A DNA stretch of 59,874 nt, taken from positions 1 to 59,874 of the IMG/VR virus record IMGVR_UViG_3300025133_000113. One strand, written 5' to 3'. Below are positions 32,318 through 40,541 of this stretch, one piece after another. Within the stretch, counting starts at the first letter, position 1; every line of letters starts with the position of its first letter. The notes below the pieces were generated by a model. It saw only the letters and a program-made list of their open reading frames with translations. It searched no databases and had not been told where the DNA came from. The translations under genes were made by a program, and so were the position numbers. Source of the stretch: a virus.

Positions 32318-33088
32318 ATGCAGAAAAATTTCGGAGAACTTAAATACATTTTAAAAGAATTTGTCGCTGACGGTATAGCGGAAAAAAAAGCCGCTAACAA
32401 GAAATTGTTAAAGGACTTTGTAACGTTACTTAAGGAGAACGAGATATTGAAAAGGGAGTTCACCATTTACAATAATATCGAAACTAAGGTCTCCCAATCA
32501 GAGACTTTCATATCCGAATACATCAAGGAGAATATCAAATTGGTAGAGGCTTATACGAAGAAGCAAATTGATGAAGCAAATGGTTTACTATCAGAAATGG
32601 TATCTACCATAAATGTAGAATATCCAGATAACCCACTATCACAATTACATGAATCTATTCACACATTAATGGTGGAGAAGAATTCCATTGGTAATATTGA
32701 TGATAGGGTTACAGCTAAAACTGTGGTTACTGAACACATTAAGACTAATGTGGATAAGAAGCCAGTGAGTGATAGATTACTACCTAATAGTTTCGTGGCT
32801 ACCCTTCTAGCTGAGAAGTTTAATAGGAAGTATGAGAATCTTGATACTGAGACGAAAATGGTATTAAAGACTATCGTAAATTCAGACCCAGAAACTCGTG
32901 AAGGTGTTTTCGTAGGGTTGGTACGAGAATGTGTGGAGTTGGTTGACACTAACCTTAAAGAATCAGAAGTCGAACTTAAAGAAAAGCTTTTATCCACTAA
33001 GGATAAATTACTTAGACTTCAATACCATAGTGATACATACATTAATGAGGTCGGAAAACTACTTGACCTTAAGAGTACACTAAGTTAA
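32318..33088 (+). CDS. Coiled-coil protein, possible prohead core component
   Basis: 256 residues, helical throughout, with lysine/glutamate heptads. It lies between portal and prohead protease, where T4 has its small prohead core genes 67 and 68, so a core or internal scaffold role is likely by position only. No sequence motif confirms it. Confidence 0.65.
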   Translation: MQKNFGELKYILKEFVADGIAEKKAANKKLLKDFVTLLKENEILKREFTIYNNIETKVSQSETFISEYIKENIKLVEAYTKKQIDEANGLLSEMVSTINVEYPDNPLSQLHESIHTLMVEKNSIGNIDDRVTAKTVVTEHIKTNVDKKPVSDRLLPNSFVATLLAEKFNRKYENLDTETKMVLKTIVNSDPETREGVFVGLVRECVELVDTNLKESEVELKEKLLSTKDKLLRLQYHSDTYINEVGKLLDLKSTLS

Positions 33089-33092
33089 CCTC

Positions 33093-33500
33093 ATGGCACC
33101 AAGTTTTAACAACCCAAATTACAATACCATGGTCGAACCAATTAAGTTGACCAGTAGAGACCTTATAAGTGAGACGACTTATGACGGTTGGAACTCATTA
33201 TCACATAATCTGTGTGACGGTGTAACATGTAAACGAATTAAGACCCCTGACACATATGAGGGATTCCTATTGAGGTATGACGTTGGTTGTCAAACCGCAC
33301 CACATATCAATACTGATGAATATGAGGTTCTTAATGTTAGAAGTGGTTCAATTGTAAACCTAATAACCAACGAAACCTGTAATGAAGGTGACACCATGTT
33401 TATAAACAAGAACGAAGTTCATGAAATTTACTGCACCGAAGAGGCGTATGTTTATGTCATAACTACCAAGAGAAAGAGTGAGTTAGCCTCTATCACCTAA
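33093..33500 (+). CDS. Cupin-fold protein
   Basis: 135 residues. TAPHINTDEYEVLNV (about 69-83) and GDTMFINKNEVHEIYC match the two cupin motifs, with His, Glu and a second His as possible metal ligands. A single-domain cupin within the head gene block is unusual; enzymatic or structural role unknown. Confidence 0.7.
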   Translation: MAPSFNNPNYNTMVEPIKLTSRDLISETTYDGWNSLSHNLCDGVTCKRIKTPDTYEGFLLRYDVGCQTAPHINTDEYEVLNVRSGSIVNLITNETCNEGDTMFINKNEVHEIYCTEEAYVYVITTKRKSELASIT

Positions 33501-33505
33501 AGTAT

Positions 33506-33536
33506 TTGACTAAGTGGATTCTTTTCCGTATATTGG
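33506..33536 (+). promoter_or_regulatory. Bacteroidetes-type promoter, leaderless
   Basis: TTG 33506-33508, 20 bases, TATATTGG 33529-33536, TACGT, ATG 33542. The -7 box deviates by one base. Confidence 0.6.
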
Positions 33537-33541
33537 TACGT

Positions 33542-33967
33542 ATGAAGAAGAAAGGGAAGAAAATTGTCGATAACGACAGCGAACAATTCACCATATCCTA
33601 CGGCACAGTAGATTATACCGACAATACATCCGTATACATTGACATATCATCATGGGTGGAACCATTAGTAATAGATAACACCAAAGCAATGATTAGTTTA
33701 ATGAGGAAATCCATACGCACAGCCGTATTCGGAAACCTACCTAATACTGAGTTCAATAACCACCAGTATATAACTGATTTGGATTTAAGAGAATCAGGAA
33801 TTCAATTGGGGAAACGTAGTTATATGTCTTGTAACATAACACTGTATACAACAAGGGATTTCCCAGATACCATAGAAGATATCAAATCAATGGTAGATGT
33901 TGTCGTAGAAGACCTTAATAGTAGGTTTACAGAGGTTCTGGTATTCAATAAACGCAAGAAAGAATAA
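33542..33967 (+). CDS. Conserved hypothetical protein
   Basis: 141 residues from ATG 33542, chosen because a promoter covers the alternative start at 33506. Contains YGTVDYTDNTSVYIDISSWV and ITDLDLRESGIQLGKRSYMS, patterns I recall from other marine phages without known function. Basic tail. Confidence 0.65.
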   Translation: MKKKGKKIVDNDSEQFTISYGTVDYTDNTSVYIDISSWVEPLVIDNTKAMISLMRKSIRTAVFGNLPNTEFNNHQYITDLDLRESGIQLGKRSYMSCNITLYTTRDFPDTIEDIKSMVDVVVEDLNSRFTEVLVFNKRKKE

Positions 33968-33983
33968 CTTTACTTTCCTTTCG

Positions 33984-33992
33984 CATATTTAT
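33984..33992 (+). promoter_or_regulatory. Candidate phage late promoter
   Basis: CATATTTAT with AACTTT about 19 bases upstream, 13 bases before the protease start. Confidence 0.5.
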
Positions 33993-34005
33993 CTAAAAAG
34001 TAAGT

Positions 34006-34704
34006 ATGCTGGAAATTAAGACATTACGGGCTGGGGAAACTGGCACAGGTTACCTAATTGAGCAAGATGCTGGTTATATCTCACCTACGGATGAGAGGAA
34101 CCAATCATTCATCAATGAGGTTAAGAAGTTAGGTGGTGGTGGTGTTTCTATACTTGAACCATTAAAGGTAGTTGCAGTATTACAGAAATACGGTGTTGAA
34201 AATCGTAACGGTAGAATCTACCCAGAACATATCCTTAGAGCACAAGCCGAGGAATATGATAAATTAGTACAAGACAATCGCGCACTTGGGGAACTAGACC
34301 ACCCAGAATCATCAATTATTTCAGGAAAAGAAGTATCTCACAATATCACTAAGATATGGTGGGAAGGAGCCACCCTTATGGGAGAGCTTGACATTATAAT
34401 GAGTCCAGGTTATGTAAACTTAGGTATCATTTCATGTGAAGGTGATAAGGTTGCTAATTTCTTAAGACGTGGAATTAAAATCGGTGTATCTTCAAGAGGT
34501 GTAGGTTCAGTTGAGGACGTAAATGGTGTTCAATTAGTACAAGATGATTTCGAATTAATATGCTGGGATGTGGTCACAAACCCATCAACTCCAGGTTCTT
34601 GGATATTCCAAAACAATAAGGAAGCAGGCGCCTTTAAAGAGAGCGTTGAAGAGAAGAAGCCTACTGGTTTAAGCTCAGGTTTAGATTCATTCCTATTGGG
34701 ATAA
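34006..34704 (+). CDS. Prohead protease (gp21-like)
   Basis: 232 residues; T4 gp21 has 212. Typical motifs: VENRNGRIYPEHIL (64-77), ALGELDHPES with catalytic-type His99, VSHNITKIWWEG (110-121), KIGVSSRGVGSV with Ser162/Ser163, and DDFELICWDVVTNPSTPGSW. It would cleave scaffold, capsid and internal proteins at (L/I)xE sites during head maturation. Lies directly upstream of scaffold and capsid genes, with its own late-type promoter. Confidence 0.9.
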   Translation: MLEIKTLRAGETGTGYLIEQDAGYISPTDERNQSFINEVKKLGGGGVSILEPLKVVAVLQKYGVENRNGRIYPEHILRAQAEEYDKLVQDNRALGELDHPESSIISGKEVSHNITKIWWEGATLMGELDIIMSPGYVNLGIISCEGDKVANFLRRGIKIGVSSRGVGSVEDVNGVQLVQDDFELICWDVVTNPSTPGSWIFQNNKEAGAFKESVEEKKPTGLSSGLDSFLLG

Positions 34705-34746
34705 TTGGTTAATTATGCATAAAATTTAACTTTCGAGAAACGCTAA

Positions 34747-34756
34747 CATATTTATA
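34747..34756 (+). promoter_or_regulatory. Candidate phage late promoter (upstream of scaffold)
   Basis: CATATTTATA with AACTTT 19 bases before it. First of two late motifs ahead of the scaffold gene. Confidence 0.5.
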
Positions 34757-34801
34757 AACAGGTGAATATACCAACCTTTTTGAACTTTTGGTTCCACTGG
34801 C

Positions 34802-34810
34802 TATATTTAT
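34802..34810 (+). promoter_or_regulatory. Candidate phage late promoter (second, scaffold)
   Basis: TATATTTAT with AACTTT 19 bases upstream and 41 bases before the scaffold ATG. Two tandem late motifs fit the high demand for scaffold and capsid. Confidence 0.55.
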
Positions 34811-34851
34811 TAAGTAGAAAATAAGAAATTCGAGAAAATCCAGAATACAAA

Positions 34852-36528
34852 ATGGAAGGAAAAGATAAAGAAAAAGAAACTATGAGTGAAGCGGTTACTG
34901 ATATTGATATAATCAAAAACGCTTTAAGTGAAAACTCCAAAGAAATATTTCGACACGTTGCTGTCGAAGAAATTGAGGGAGTGGTTAAGGAATCTATTAA
35001 TGAAGATTTCGAAGAAGAAGACATCGATTTAGATGACGACTCTGATGATGTTGAGGACATGCCAGTTGATGGCGATGGTGACCTTGGCGCTGATGATGAC
35101 TCAATTGGGGTTGATGTTGACGCTGACTCAGATGGTGGGGACGACATTGCAATAGATGCTGAACCTGCGAGTATAGATGGTGTGGATGCAATGGCATCAG
35201 ACATGGACAGCGAAGTAGATTTAACATCTGCATCTGATAACGAAGTTCTAGCTGTATACAAGGAATTGTCAATGAGTGATGAAATTGAAGTTGTCGGAGA
35301 TGAAGTACACATGAACATTACCGAACCAGGTAAGTACATTATTAAGCCAGAAGGTGGAGCACCAGATATGGGCGCTGATTTAGGTGGACTAGGAGAACCA
35401 GATTTGGGAGGACTAGACGCAGAGATGGGTGCAGAACCAGAGATGGGAGCAGAACCTGATTTGGGACTAGAACCAGAAATGGGTGCTGAACCAGAAATGG
35501 GAGCAGAACCTGAACTGGAAGTACCAATGGGTGGTGAAGAAGAAGAAGAAGAAATTGGAATCGAAGACGGTTGCAAGAAAGAAGATGACGTTGTGTACGA
35601 AGTCGAAATTAACGAGAGCGAAGGTGCTCATCATGACCACATGAAGGAAACTACGCCACCTAATTCAGGTGATATAGACTCACAGACTTCTAAAGAATTG
35701 CCAGCAGACCTAACGGGGGATAACCTTGAAGGTGGATTTGGAGAACAAGAAGCTAAGAATGGTTCAGGTGATGCTCACGCAGAACACGTTATGGGAGCAG
35801 ACGGAAAGACTGACCCAACAGCAAAAACTAATGCTACAGCAAATCCAGGCGAAGAAAAAATCGAAGGAAATGGTGGTAGTTCAGAAGCAGCACACGGTGA
35901 CCATGTAATGGAAGGCGAAGATGAGGTTGTTGAAGGAGAGATTGCTGAAGAAGAAGTCGTAGAAGGTGAAGAGGCGTTAGACGAGCAAATTCCAGTAGGT
36001 AAAAGACAAAGTGTCGTTTACAAAGGTGGTGAAGACCGTACAAGCATCAAAGGTGCTGGTGGTGTAGCCAACAACAAAAAAGATGGAAATGTAACAGTAT
36101 CTAACAATACAAATGAATCTACAGAATACCAAAATTTAGTCAGTGAAGCAAACAAACTGAAAGAACAAAACGCAGCATTCAATAAGAAGCTGGTTGAGTA
36201 CAAGAAGATGTTGGCTGAGACAGTGGTGTTCAACTCAAACTTAACACATGTTGTTAAACTCTTTATGGAGAATATTACCACTAAAGATGAAAAGAAAAAC
36301 ATTATCACAAGATTTGATAATGAAGTTAAGTCATTGAAAGAATCTAAGCAGCTTTATAATAAGCTTGCTTCTGACCTAACAAGTAGAACTCCTTTATTTG
36401 AAGGTGTAAACCTTGACAGGACGGTATCGACAGGTTCCTCATCACTTAATGAGCAAACAACTTATGTTGACAAAGAGACTGCACGTATCAACGAATTGAT
36501 GGGACGAGTAGAAAAAATCGGAAAATAA
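34852..36528 (+). CDS. Prohead scaffold protein (gp22-like)
   Basis: 558 residues, much longer than T4 gp22 (269). Residues 1-60 are charged; residues 60-370 are extremely acidic with repeats such as MGAEPE and three HxxHVM-like stretches (AHHDHM, AHAEHVM, AHGDHVM). Residues about 425-550 are a helical domain (NKLKEQNAAFNKKLVEYKK, TVVFNSNLTHVVKLFMEN, VKSLKESKQLYNKLA) that matches the gp22-type scaffolds of marine phages as I recall. It fills the prohead and is removed by the protease. Located between protease and capsid genes as in T4. Confidence 0.85.
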   Translation: MEGKDKEKETMSEAVTDIDIIKNALSENSKEIFRHVAVEEIEGVVKESINEDFEEEDIDLDDDSDDVEDMPVDGDGDLGADDDSIGVDVDADSDGGDDIAIDAEPASIDGVDAMASDMDSEVDLTSASDNEVLAVYKELSMSDEIEVVGDEVHMNITEPGKYIIKPEGGAPDMGADLGGLGEPDLGGLDAEMGAEPEMGAEPDLGLEPEMGAEPEMGAEPELEVPMGGEEEEEEIGIEDGCKKEDDVVYEVEINESEGAHHDHMKETTPPNSGDIDSQTSKELPADLTGDNLEGGFGEQEAKNGSGDAHAEHVMGADGKTDPTAKTNATANPGEEKIEGNGGSSEAAHGDHVMEGEDEVVEGEIAEEEVVEGEEALDEQIPVGKRQSVVYKGGEDRTSIKGAGGVANNKKDGNVTVSNNTNESTEYQNLVSEANKLKEQNAAFNKKLVEYKKMLAETVVFNSNLTHVVKLFMENITTKDEKKNIITRFDNEVKSLKESKQLYNKLASDLTSRTPLFEGVNLDRTVSTGSSSLNEQTTYVDKETARINELMGRVEKIGK

Positions 36529-36564
36529 ATTAAAAAATAACTAGACAAACTAAAACTTAAAAAT

Positions 36565-38370
36565 ATGTCACACTTATTAAATACAGGTACAGTCGGAAAC
36601 ATCGGACTAAACCACATGAAAGACGTGAGAAAGAAAGTACAAGATAAATGGGATTCCACTGGTTTCCTTGCTGGATTGGAAGGACACATTAAGGAGAATA
36701 TGGCTCAGTTGTACGAGAACCAAGCTGGTAGCTTGATTACCGAATCAACTAATGCAACATCTTCAGGTTCTTTTGAGACTGTAGTTTTCCCTATCGTAAG
36801 AAGGGTATTCTCAAAATTGCTAGCGAATGATATCGTTAGTGTACAAGCGATGAACTTACCAATTGGTAAATTGTTCTTCTTTATACCACAAACATCTAGC
36901 CGTGTTGACGCTGCTAACCAGCCTGGTAGTAACTATAATGGTGAAGCAATTGTTCCAGGAAGCCAATTCTCTGCACATACATCTATGGCAGTAGACGGAT
37001 TACCTGATTGTGTAAATGCTGTTGCAGGTTGTGCTGTTACACCAATGATGGGTAAAAACCTATATGACCTTTTCTACAACGATGGTCTTTTTGATAACTC
37101 AAAAGGTACGTTGACTATTAGAGTAGGTACATTGTCTGCCGTTTTGCTTGATGCAAACGGAGATTTCTCTAATACTGTTGGTGCATTGCCAGCAGCTACT
37201 GACGGAACTGTAAGAGAAGCGATTATTCGTGTATCTGGTTTCGCGGCAAACCCAGACCTAGATAAAGGTCGATTGACTGGTCCTGATGGACACCCAATGG
37301 ACACTGAGTCATTCTTGGCGTCACTTACTGTTATTAACAATGGTGTTGCAATTCTTGACCCAGATGCTGACCCAATTATTGCAAACGGTGGTTCTGTACC
37401 TTTCCGAGTGGTAACACAAAGATATGGTAGTGGTATCGTAGGATATGATAACATTTGTGATGCAAATGGTGATATCTTCTTGGGATGTGATTTAACTCAC
37501 CCTGTAACTGCTGCTGGTACATCAACATTTGATGGATACGTAGGGGCTTCAGGTTTCACAGGATTATCTGCTGCAACTTTCAACGTTGCATGGGCTGAAT
37601 ACGCAAGTCTTGAGTTCGAAACTGAAATGGGAGAAGTAAGCTTCACACTTGATGAGGTTGTTGTTTCTGTTGAAGAAAGAAAATTAAGAGCTACTTGGTC
37701 TCCAGAGCTTGCGCAAGATGTTAGTGCATTCCACAACATTGACGCTGAAGCGGAATTGACTGCGTTACTTTCTGAGCAAATTGCTTCTGAAATTGACCGT
37801 GAAATTCTTAGAGACCTAAGAAAAGTAGGCGCATGGCAATCACGTTGGGATTACACGGGATGGAGAAAGTCAAGTCAAGCATCTAATGCTTACACACAAA
37901 AAGACTGGAACCAAACGTTAATTACTAAGGTTAACCAAATCTCTGCTCAAATTCACAAGTCAACTCTACGTGGTGGTGCAAACTTCATCGTAGTATCGTC
38001 TGAAATTTCAGCAATCTTTGATGACCTAGAGTACTTCCACGTTTCTGACGCAAGTCCAGAGCAAGACCAATATAACATGGGTATCGAGAGAATCGGTTCA
38101 CTAGGAGGACGTTACCAAGTGTATCGTGACCCTTATGCTCCATCTTGGTCAATGATTATCGGTCACAAAGGTAAGTCACTGTTGGATACAGGTTACATCT
38201 ACGCACCATACGTGCCAATGCAACTTACTCCTACAATGTACAACCCGTTCAACTTCGCACCAGTGAAGGGTATCATGACGAGATACGCTAAGAAGTCTGT
38301 TAATAACAGGTTCTACGGTGGAGTTCGTGTGGACGGAGTGCCAACATTCAACATCAACGAATTGAGATAA
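36565..38370 (+). CDS. Major capsid protein (gp23-like)
   Basis: 601 residues, T4 gp23-like. Residues 46-60 (NMAQLYENQAGSLITE) resemble the T4 region FENQ...SFLTEA, and LITE-S at 57-61 is a probable maturation cut after Glu60, compared with Glu65 in T4. Further matches: VFPIVRRVFSKLLANDIVSVQAM (75-97, as in T4's VRRAIPNLIAFDICGVQPM), LTALLSEQIASEIDREIL, and the C-terminal DPYAPSW and YAPYVPM motifs. It forms the capsid shell. Ends in a strong terminator. Confidence 0.95.
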   Translation: MSHLLNTGTVGNIGLNHMKDVRKKVQDKWDSTGFLAGLEGHIKENMAQLYENQAGSLITESTNATSSGSFETVVFPIVRRVFSKLLANDIVSVQAMNLPIGKLFFFIPQTSSRVDAANQPGSNYNGEAIVPGSQFSAHTSMAVDGLPDCVNAVAGCAVTPMMGKNLYDLFYNDGLFDNSKGTLTIRVGTLSAVLLDANGDFSNTVGALPAATDGTVREAIIRVSGFAANPDLDKGRLTGPDGHPMDTESFLASLTVINNGVAILDPDADPIIANGGSVPFRVVTQRYGSGIVGYDNICDANGDIFLGCDLTHPVTAAGTSTFDGYVGASGFTGLSAATFNVAWAEYASLEFETEMGEVSFTLDEVVVSVEERKLRATWSPELAQDVSAFHNIDAEAELTALLSEQIASEIDREILRDLRKVGAWQSRWDYTGWRKSSQASNAYTQKDWNQTLITKVNQISAQIHKSTLRGGANFIVVSSEISAIFDDLEYFHVSDASPEQDQYNMGIERIGSLGGRYQVYRDPYAPSWSMIIGHKGKSLLDTGYIYAPYVPMQLTPTMYNPFNFAPVKGIMTRYAKKSVNNRFYGGVRVDGVPTFNINELR

Positions 38371-38393
38371 TCTCTCATTCAGATAATGATAAT

Positions 38394-38427
38394 AAGAAAA
38401 GGCTACCATATGGTAGCCTTTTCTTTT
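38394..38427 (+). terminator. Intrinsic terminator after capsid gene
   Basis: AGAAAAGGCTACC-ATAT-GGTAGCCTTTTCTTTT: perfect stem of about 11 bp with T tract. Confidence 0.9.
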
Positions 38428-38439
38428 GTCTTATAGTTT

Positions 38440-38449
38440 CATATTTATA
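38440..38449 (+). promoter_or_regulatory. Candidate phage late promoter
   Basis: CATATTTATA, three bases before the ATG at 38453 and just after the capsid terminator, so the next gene is a separate late unit. Confidence 0.5.
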
Positions 38450-38452
38450 TAC

Positions 38453-38980
38453 ATGAAAAGCGATATTAAAATCTCACTTAGGGAAGCATTAGCCCTACAT
38501 GAAGTATCTGATGATGTATATGAATTGATTAAGCGTGATTACCCTAACGCTAGGATTACCATGTCACCTAAACGTGGTGATGGCACTCTTACTTATGCCC
38601 CAACACAACAATCAGATAAGGCGTTTGCAAAACCAACAGGCTTATGGTACGCCATAGGTACCGAATGGATAGACTGGGTTAGAAGTGAGATGCCCGATTG
38701 GGAAGGTGAAAACGCTTTCGCCTTAAGTATAGATGAGTCGAAAATCTTAAAACTCTCTAATCTCCAAGACCTGCAACAATTTGAGAACTTATATGGTGAT
38801 GGTGAGAGGTTTACTCAAATACGTTGGGATATGGTGGCAGCAAAATATGGCGGTATTGAAATAAGCCCTTATATTTATGAGGCTAGAATGAATATGATGT
38901 GGTATTACGGTTGGGATGTTGCCTCTGGTTGTTTGTGGGGTGATAATGTTGTCACCGATATCAACCCTATTGGTGGGTAA
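38453..38980 (+). CDS. Conserved phage protein, possible ADP-ribosyltransferase-like fold
   Basis: 175 residues from ATG 38453; an earlier in-frame ATG at 38426 falls in the terminator. N-terminus KSDIKISLREALALHEVS is amphipathic with two (L)xE sites (LRE-A, LHE-V). The body has KPTGLWYAIGTEWIDWV, ALSIDESKILKL, KYGGIEISPYIYEAR and YYGWDVASGCLWG, a conserved phage set that I tentatively associate with ADP-ribosyltransferase-like proteins (GLWxS-type strand and downstream Glu). If so it parallels T4 Alt, a packaged and injected enzyme. The fold call is an inference with low certainty. Confidence 0.6.
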   Translation: MKSDIKISLREALALHEVSDDVYELIKRDYPNARITMSPKRGDGTLTYAPTQQSDKAFAKPTGLWYAIGTEWIDWVRSEMPDWEGENAFALSIDESKILKLSNLQDLQQFENLYGDGERFTQIRWDMVAAKYGGIEISPYIYEARMNMMWYYGWDVASGCLWGDNVVTDINPIGG

Positions 38981-38992
38981 CCTTTTTTGGTC

Positions 38993-39178
38993 TTAGCTTC
39001 TTACGTGGAATATCTCACTTACCTCACCAGTAGTACCATCATCATATTTGACTTTCATGACGAACACATACCCATTGAAATAGATATCAGTGATAGTAAT
39101 GTATCGTATTTCTTCGTCTACTGGTTCGTATTCGTATCTACCACCTATAACAATATCTACATCTGTTATTCTACTCAC
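38993..39178 (-). CDS. Small hypothetical protein
   Basis: 61 residues, beta-rich and acidic, possibly a small OB- or SH3-like barrel (GGRYEYEPVDEEIRYI). Start overlaps the upstream stop (ATGA). Convergent with the gene at 38453. Confidence 0.55.
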   Translation of the reverse strand: MSRITDVDIVIGGRYEYEPVDEEIRYITITDIYFNGYVFVMKVKYDDGTTGEVSEIFHVRS

Positions 39179-39429
39179 ACTTTCTCGGTTATTGGTTCAT
39201 ATCGTTGTTGTATCTCTGAACATATGGTACACATATTTACATGCCACATATCGAGACGTGGGTCAAAATTCAGAGGTACAGGAATTATTGAACTTTCGCC
39301 ATTCTCGTCAACGTGTTCACATTCATCTTGTAAGGTTTTAATCAAAGTATCAACCTTTTCTAGTTGCTCTGTTAAGCGTTCTTTGGTGAGAAGCGCCAAC
39401 TCAACCTTTTCTTTGTGGAATTCACACAT
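39175..39429 (-). CDS. Small coiled-coil protein with Cys/His pairs
   Basis: 84 residues. An N-terminal coiled coil (EKVELALLTKERLTEQLEKV) is followed by CEHV and HVNMCTIC, four Cys/His positions that could bind zinc. Starts two bases after the upstream stop. Not recognised. Confidence 0.55.
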   Translation of the reverse strand: MCEFHKEKVELALLTKERLTEQLEKVDTLIKTLQDECEHVDENGESSIIPVPLNFDPRLDMWHVNMCTICSEIQQRYEPITEKV

Positions 39430-39431
39430 AG

Positions 39432-39680
39432 TTAGTATGCTACTTCAATATCTCTAAACCTAAGTTGTTTGTCTGGAAAATCATCTAGTTCAATCCATCG
39501 TCCAACACCAGATGTGTCCCAGTATTGGTAACCACTCTTTCCAGCATATTGTTTATGGTATACATCTTTCTTGATGGTTATACGTTTGCGCATCTTATAA
39601 ACACGCTTGGTATTTATTTCAACTATCTCGTAACCATTCGGTGTGATATCACCCACTTCCGCTTCTTCTAAACTAGTCAT
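39432..39680 (-). CDS. Small hypothetical protein
   Basis: 82 residues, beta-rich N-terminus (VGDITPNGYEIVEINTKRVYKM) and aromatic centre. Overlaps the upstream gene by 8 bases. Not recognised. Confidence 0.55.
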   Translation of the reverse strand: MTSLEEAEVGDITPNGYEIVEINTKRVYKMRKRITIKKDVYHKQYAGKSGYQYWDTSGVGRWIELDDFPDKQLRFRDIEVAY

Positions 39681-39864
39681 CTTTTTCAGGTTTCTTATCG
39701 AATTCGTTTCCTTGTGGTCTGTGAGCGAAACTGTGGTCTTTTTCAGCCACCAGTTTACGTATCCTACGACCTAGGTCTGTATCATTTGGGAACCTCTCAA
39801 TCAGGTCTCTAATATTTATCATAAGACCACTATTGTGTAAAATACTACTTGGTACGTTAATCAT
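39673..39864 (-). CDS. Small protein with PNDxDLGxxIRK motif
   Basis: 63 residues. Contains FPNDTDLGRRIRKLVAE, shared with the product of the gene at 39939 (TPNDGDLGATIRKFIEV). Tail is charged. The shared motif recurs in phage proteins by my recollection, function unknown. Confidence 0.6.
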   Translation of the reverse strand: MINVPSSILHNSGLMINIRDLIERFPNDTDLGRRIRKLVAEKDHSFAHRPQGNEFDKKPEKDD

Positions 39865-39938
39865 TATCTATATAGATTATGTACAACAAATGAGATGTTA
39901 TTGGGTAGGTTGCATAGAATAACATCCCACTTGTGTAC

Positions 39939-40301
39939 TTACGTTGATATCCACTTTTCGTTTTCGTAATCATATTTGGCAATCATCATCATATCACCAC
40001 CATGTAGGAAGGTGAAAGAAGTCTCCTTTAATTCAAGACTCCTAACTGAATCACCTCTGGCGATTACTTCATATTCAGGTGCCCCTTCTAAGTAGTTGTG
40101 CGTTACCATAACTCTTTCACCTTTCAGTATCAAAGGTACGCTTAAACCGAATTGAACTTCGATGAATTTTCTAATGGTGGCACCTAAGTCTCCATCGTTT
40201 GGTGTGGTGTATACCATTCGTCTGACTTCCGTTAAACAGTCGTCATCACTGGCAGATGCACCAATCCACATCTTCATTATCTCTTCGTTAGTCAATTCCA
40301 T
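39939..40301 (-). CDS. Protein with PNDxDLGxxIRK motif
   Basis: 120 residues; N-terminal half carries TPNDGDLGATIRKFIEV, C-terminal half is beta-like. Starts inside the upstream gene (14-base overlap). Partial paralogue of the gene at 39673. Confidence 0.6.
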   Translation of the reverse strand: MELTNEEIMKMWIGASASDDDCLTEVRRMVYTTPNDGDLGATIRKFIEVQFGLSVPLILKGERVMVTHNYLEGAPEYEVIARGDSVRSLELKETSFTFLHGGDMMMIAKYDYENEKWIST

Positions 40302-40479
40302 CTAGTTTAGCTTTTAGCAAGTCTCGCGCCTCTATTCTTGTTTTGGCGGTAACATAATCACCCTTCTCACCATTAAAATAAGATGCAACTGACGATATGG
40401 TCATAGCGGCAACCTTTCTTGATGGTGTGGTACATTCGGTGTTAAAATGGTATATGAAATCATAATCTTCGTTTCTCAT
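40288..40479 (-). CDS. Small hypothetical protein
   Basis: 63 residues, first gene of a minus-strand operon. A perfect host-type promoter sits four bases before its ATG. Not recognised. Confidence 0.6.
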   Translation of the reverse strand: MRNEDYDFIYHFNTECTTPSRKVAAMTISSVASYFNGEKGDYVTAKTRIEARDLLKAKLDGID

Positions 40480-40483
40480 GGTA

Positions 40484-40514
40484 CAAATATACCAAAAAAA
40501 AGCCAGTAAAACAA
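40484..40514 (-). promoter_or_regulatory. Bacteroidetes-type promoter, leaderless
   Basis: Minus strand: TTG (40514-40512), 20 bases, TATATTTG (40491-40484), TACC, ATG 40479. Its spacer contains the descending arm and T tract of the upstream terminator, so termination and initiation signals overlap. Confidence 0.75.
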
Positions 40515-40531
40515 GTTACTGGCAATTTTTT
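40494..40531 (-). terminator. Intrinsic terminator
   Basis: Minus strand: GCCAGTAA-CTTGTT-TTACTGGC followed by T8. Eight-bp stem, 10 bases after the stop of the gene at 40542. Confidence 0.8.
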
Positions 40532-40541
40532 GTTATAATAC

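Noticed and set aside
34752-35576. 274-codon minus-strand open frame, Ser/Pro-rich
   Set aside because: It is antisense to the acidic repeats of the scaffold gene; GAA/GAT-rich codons give a Ser/Pro-rich artefact on the other strand.
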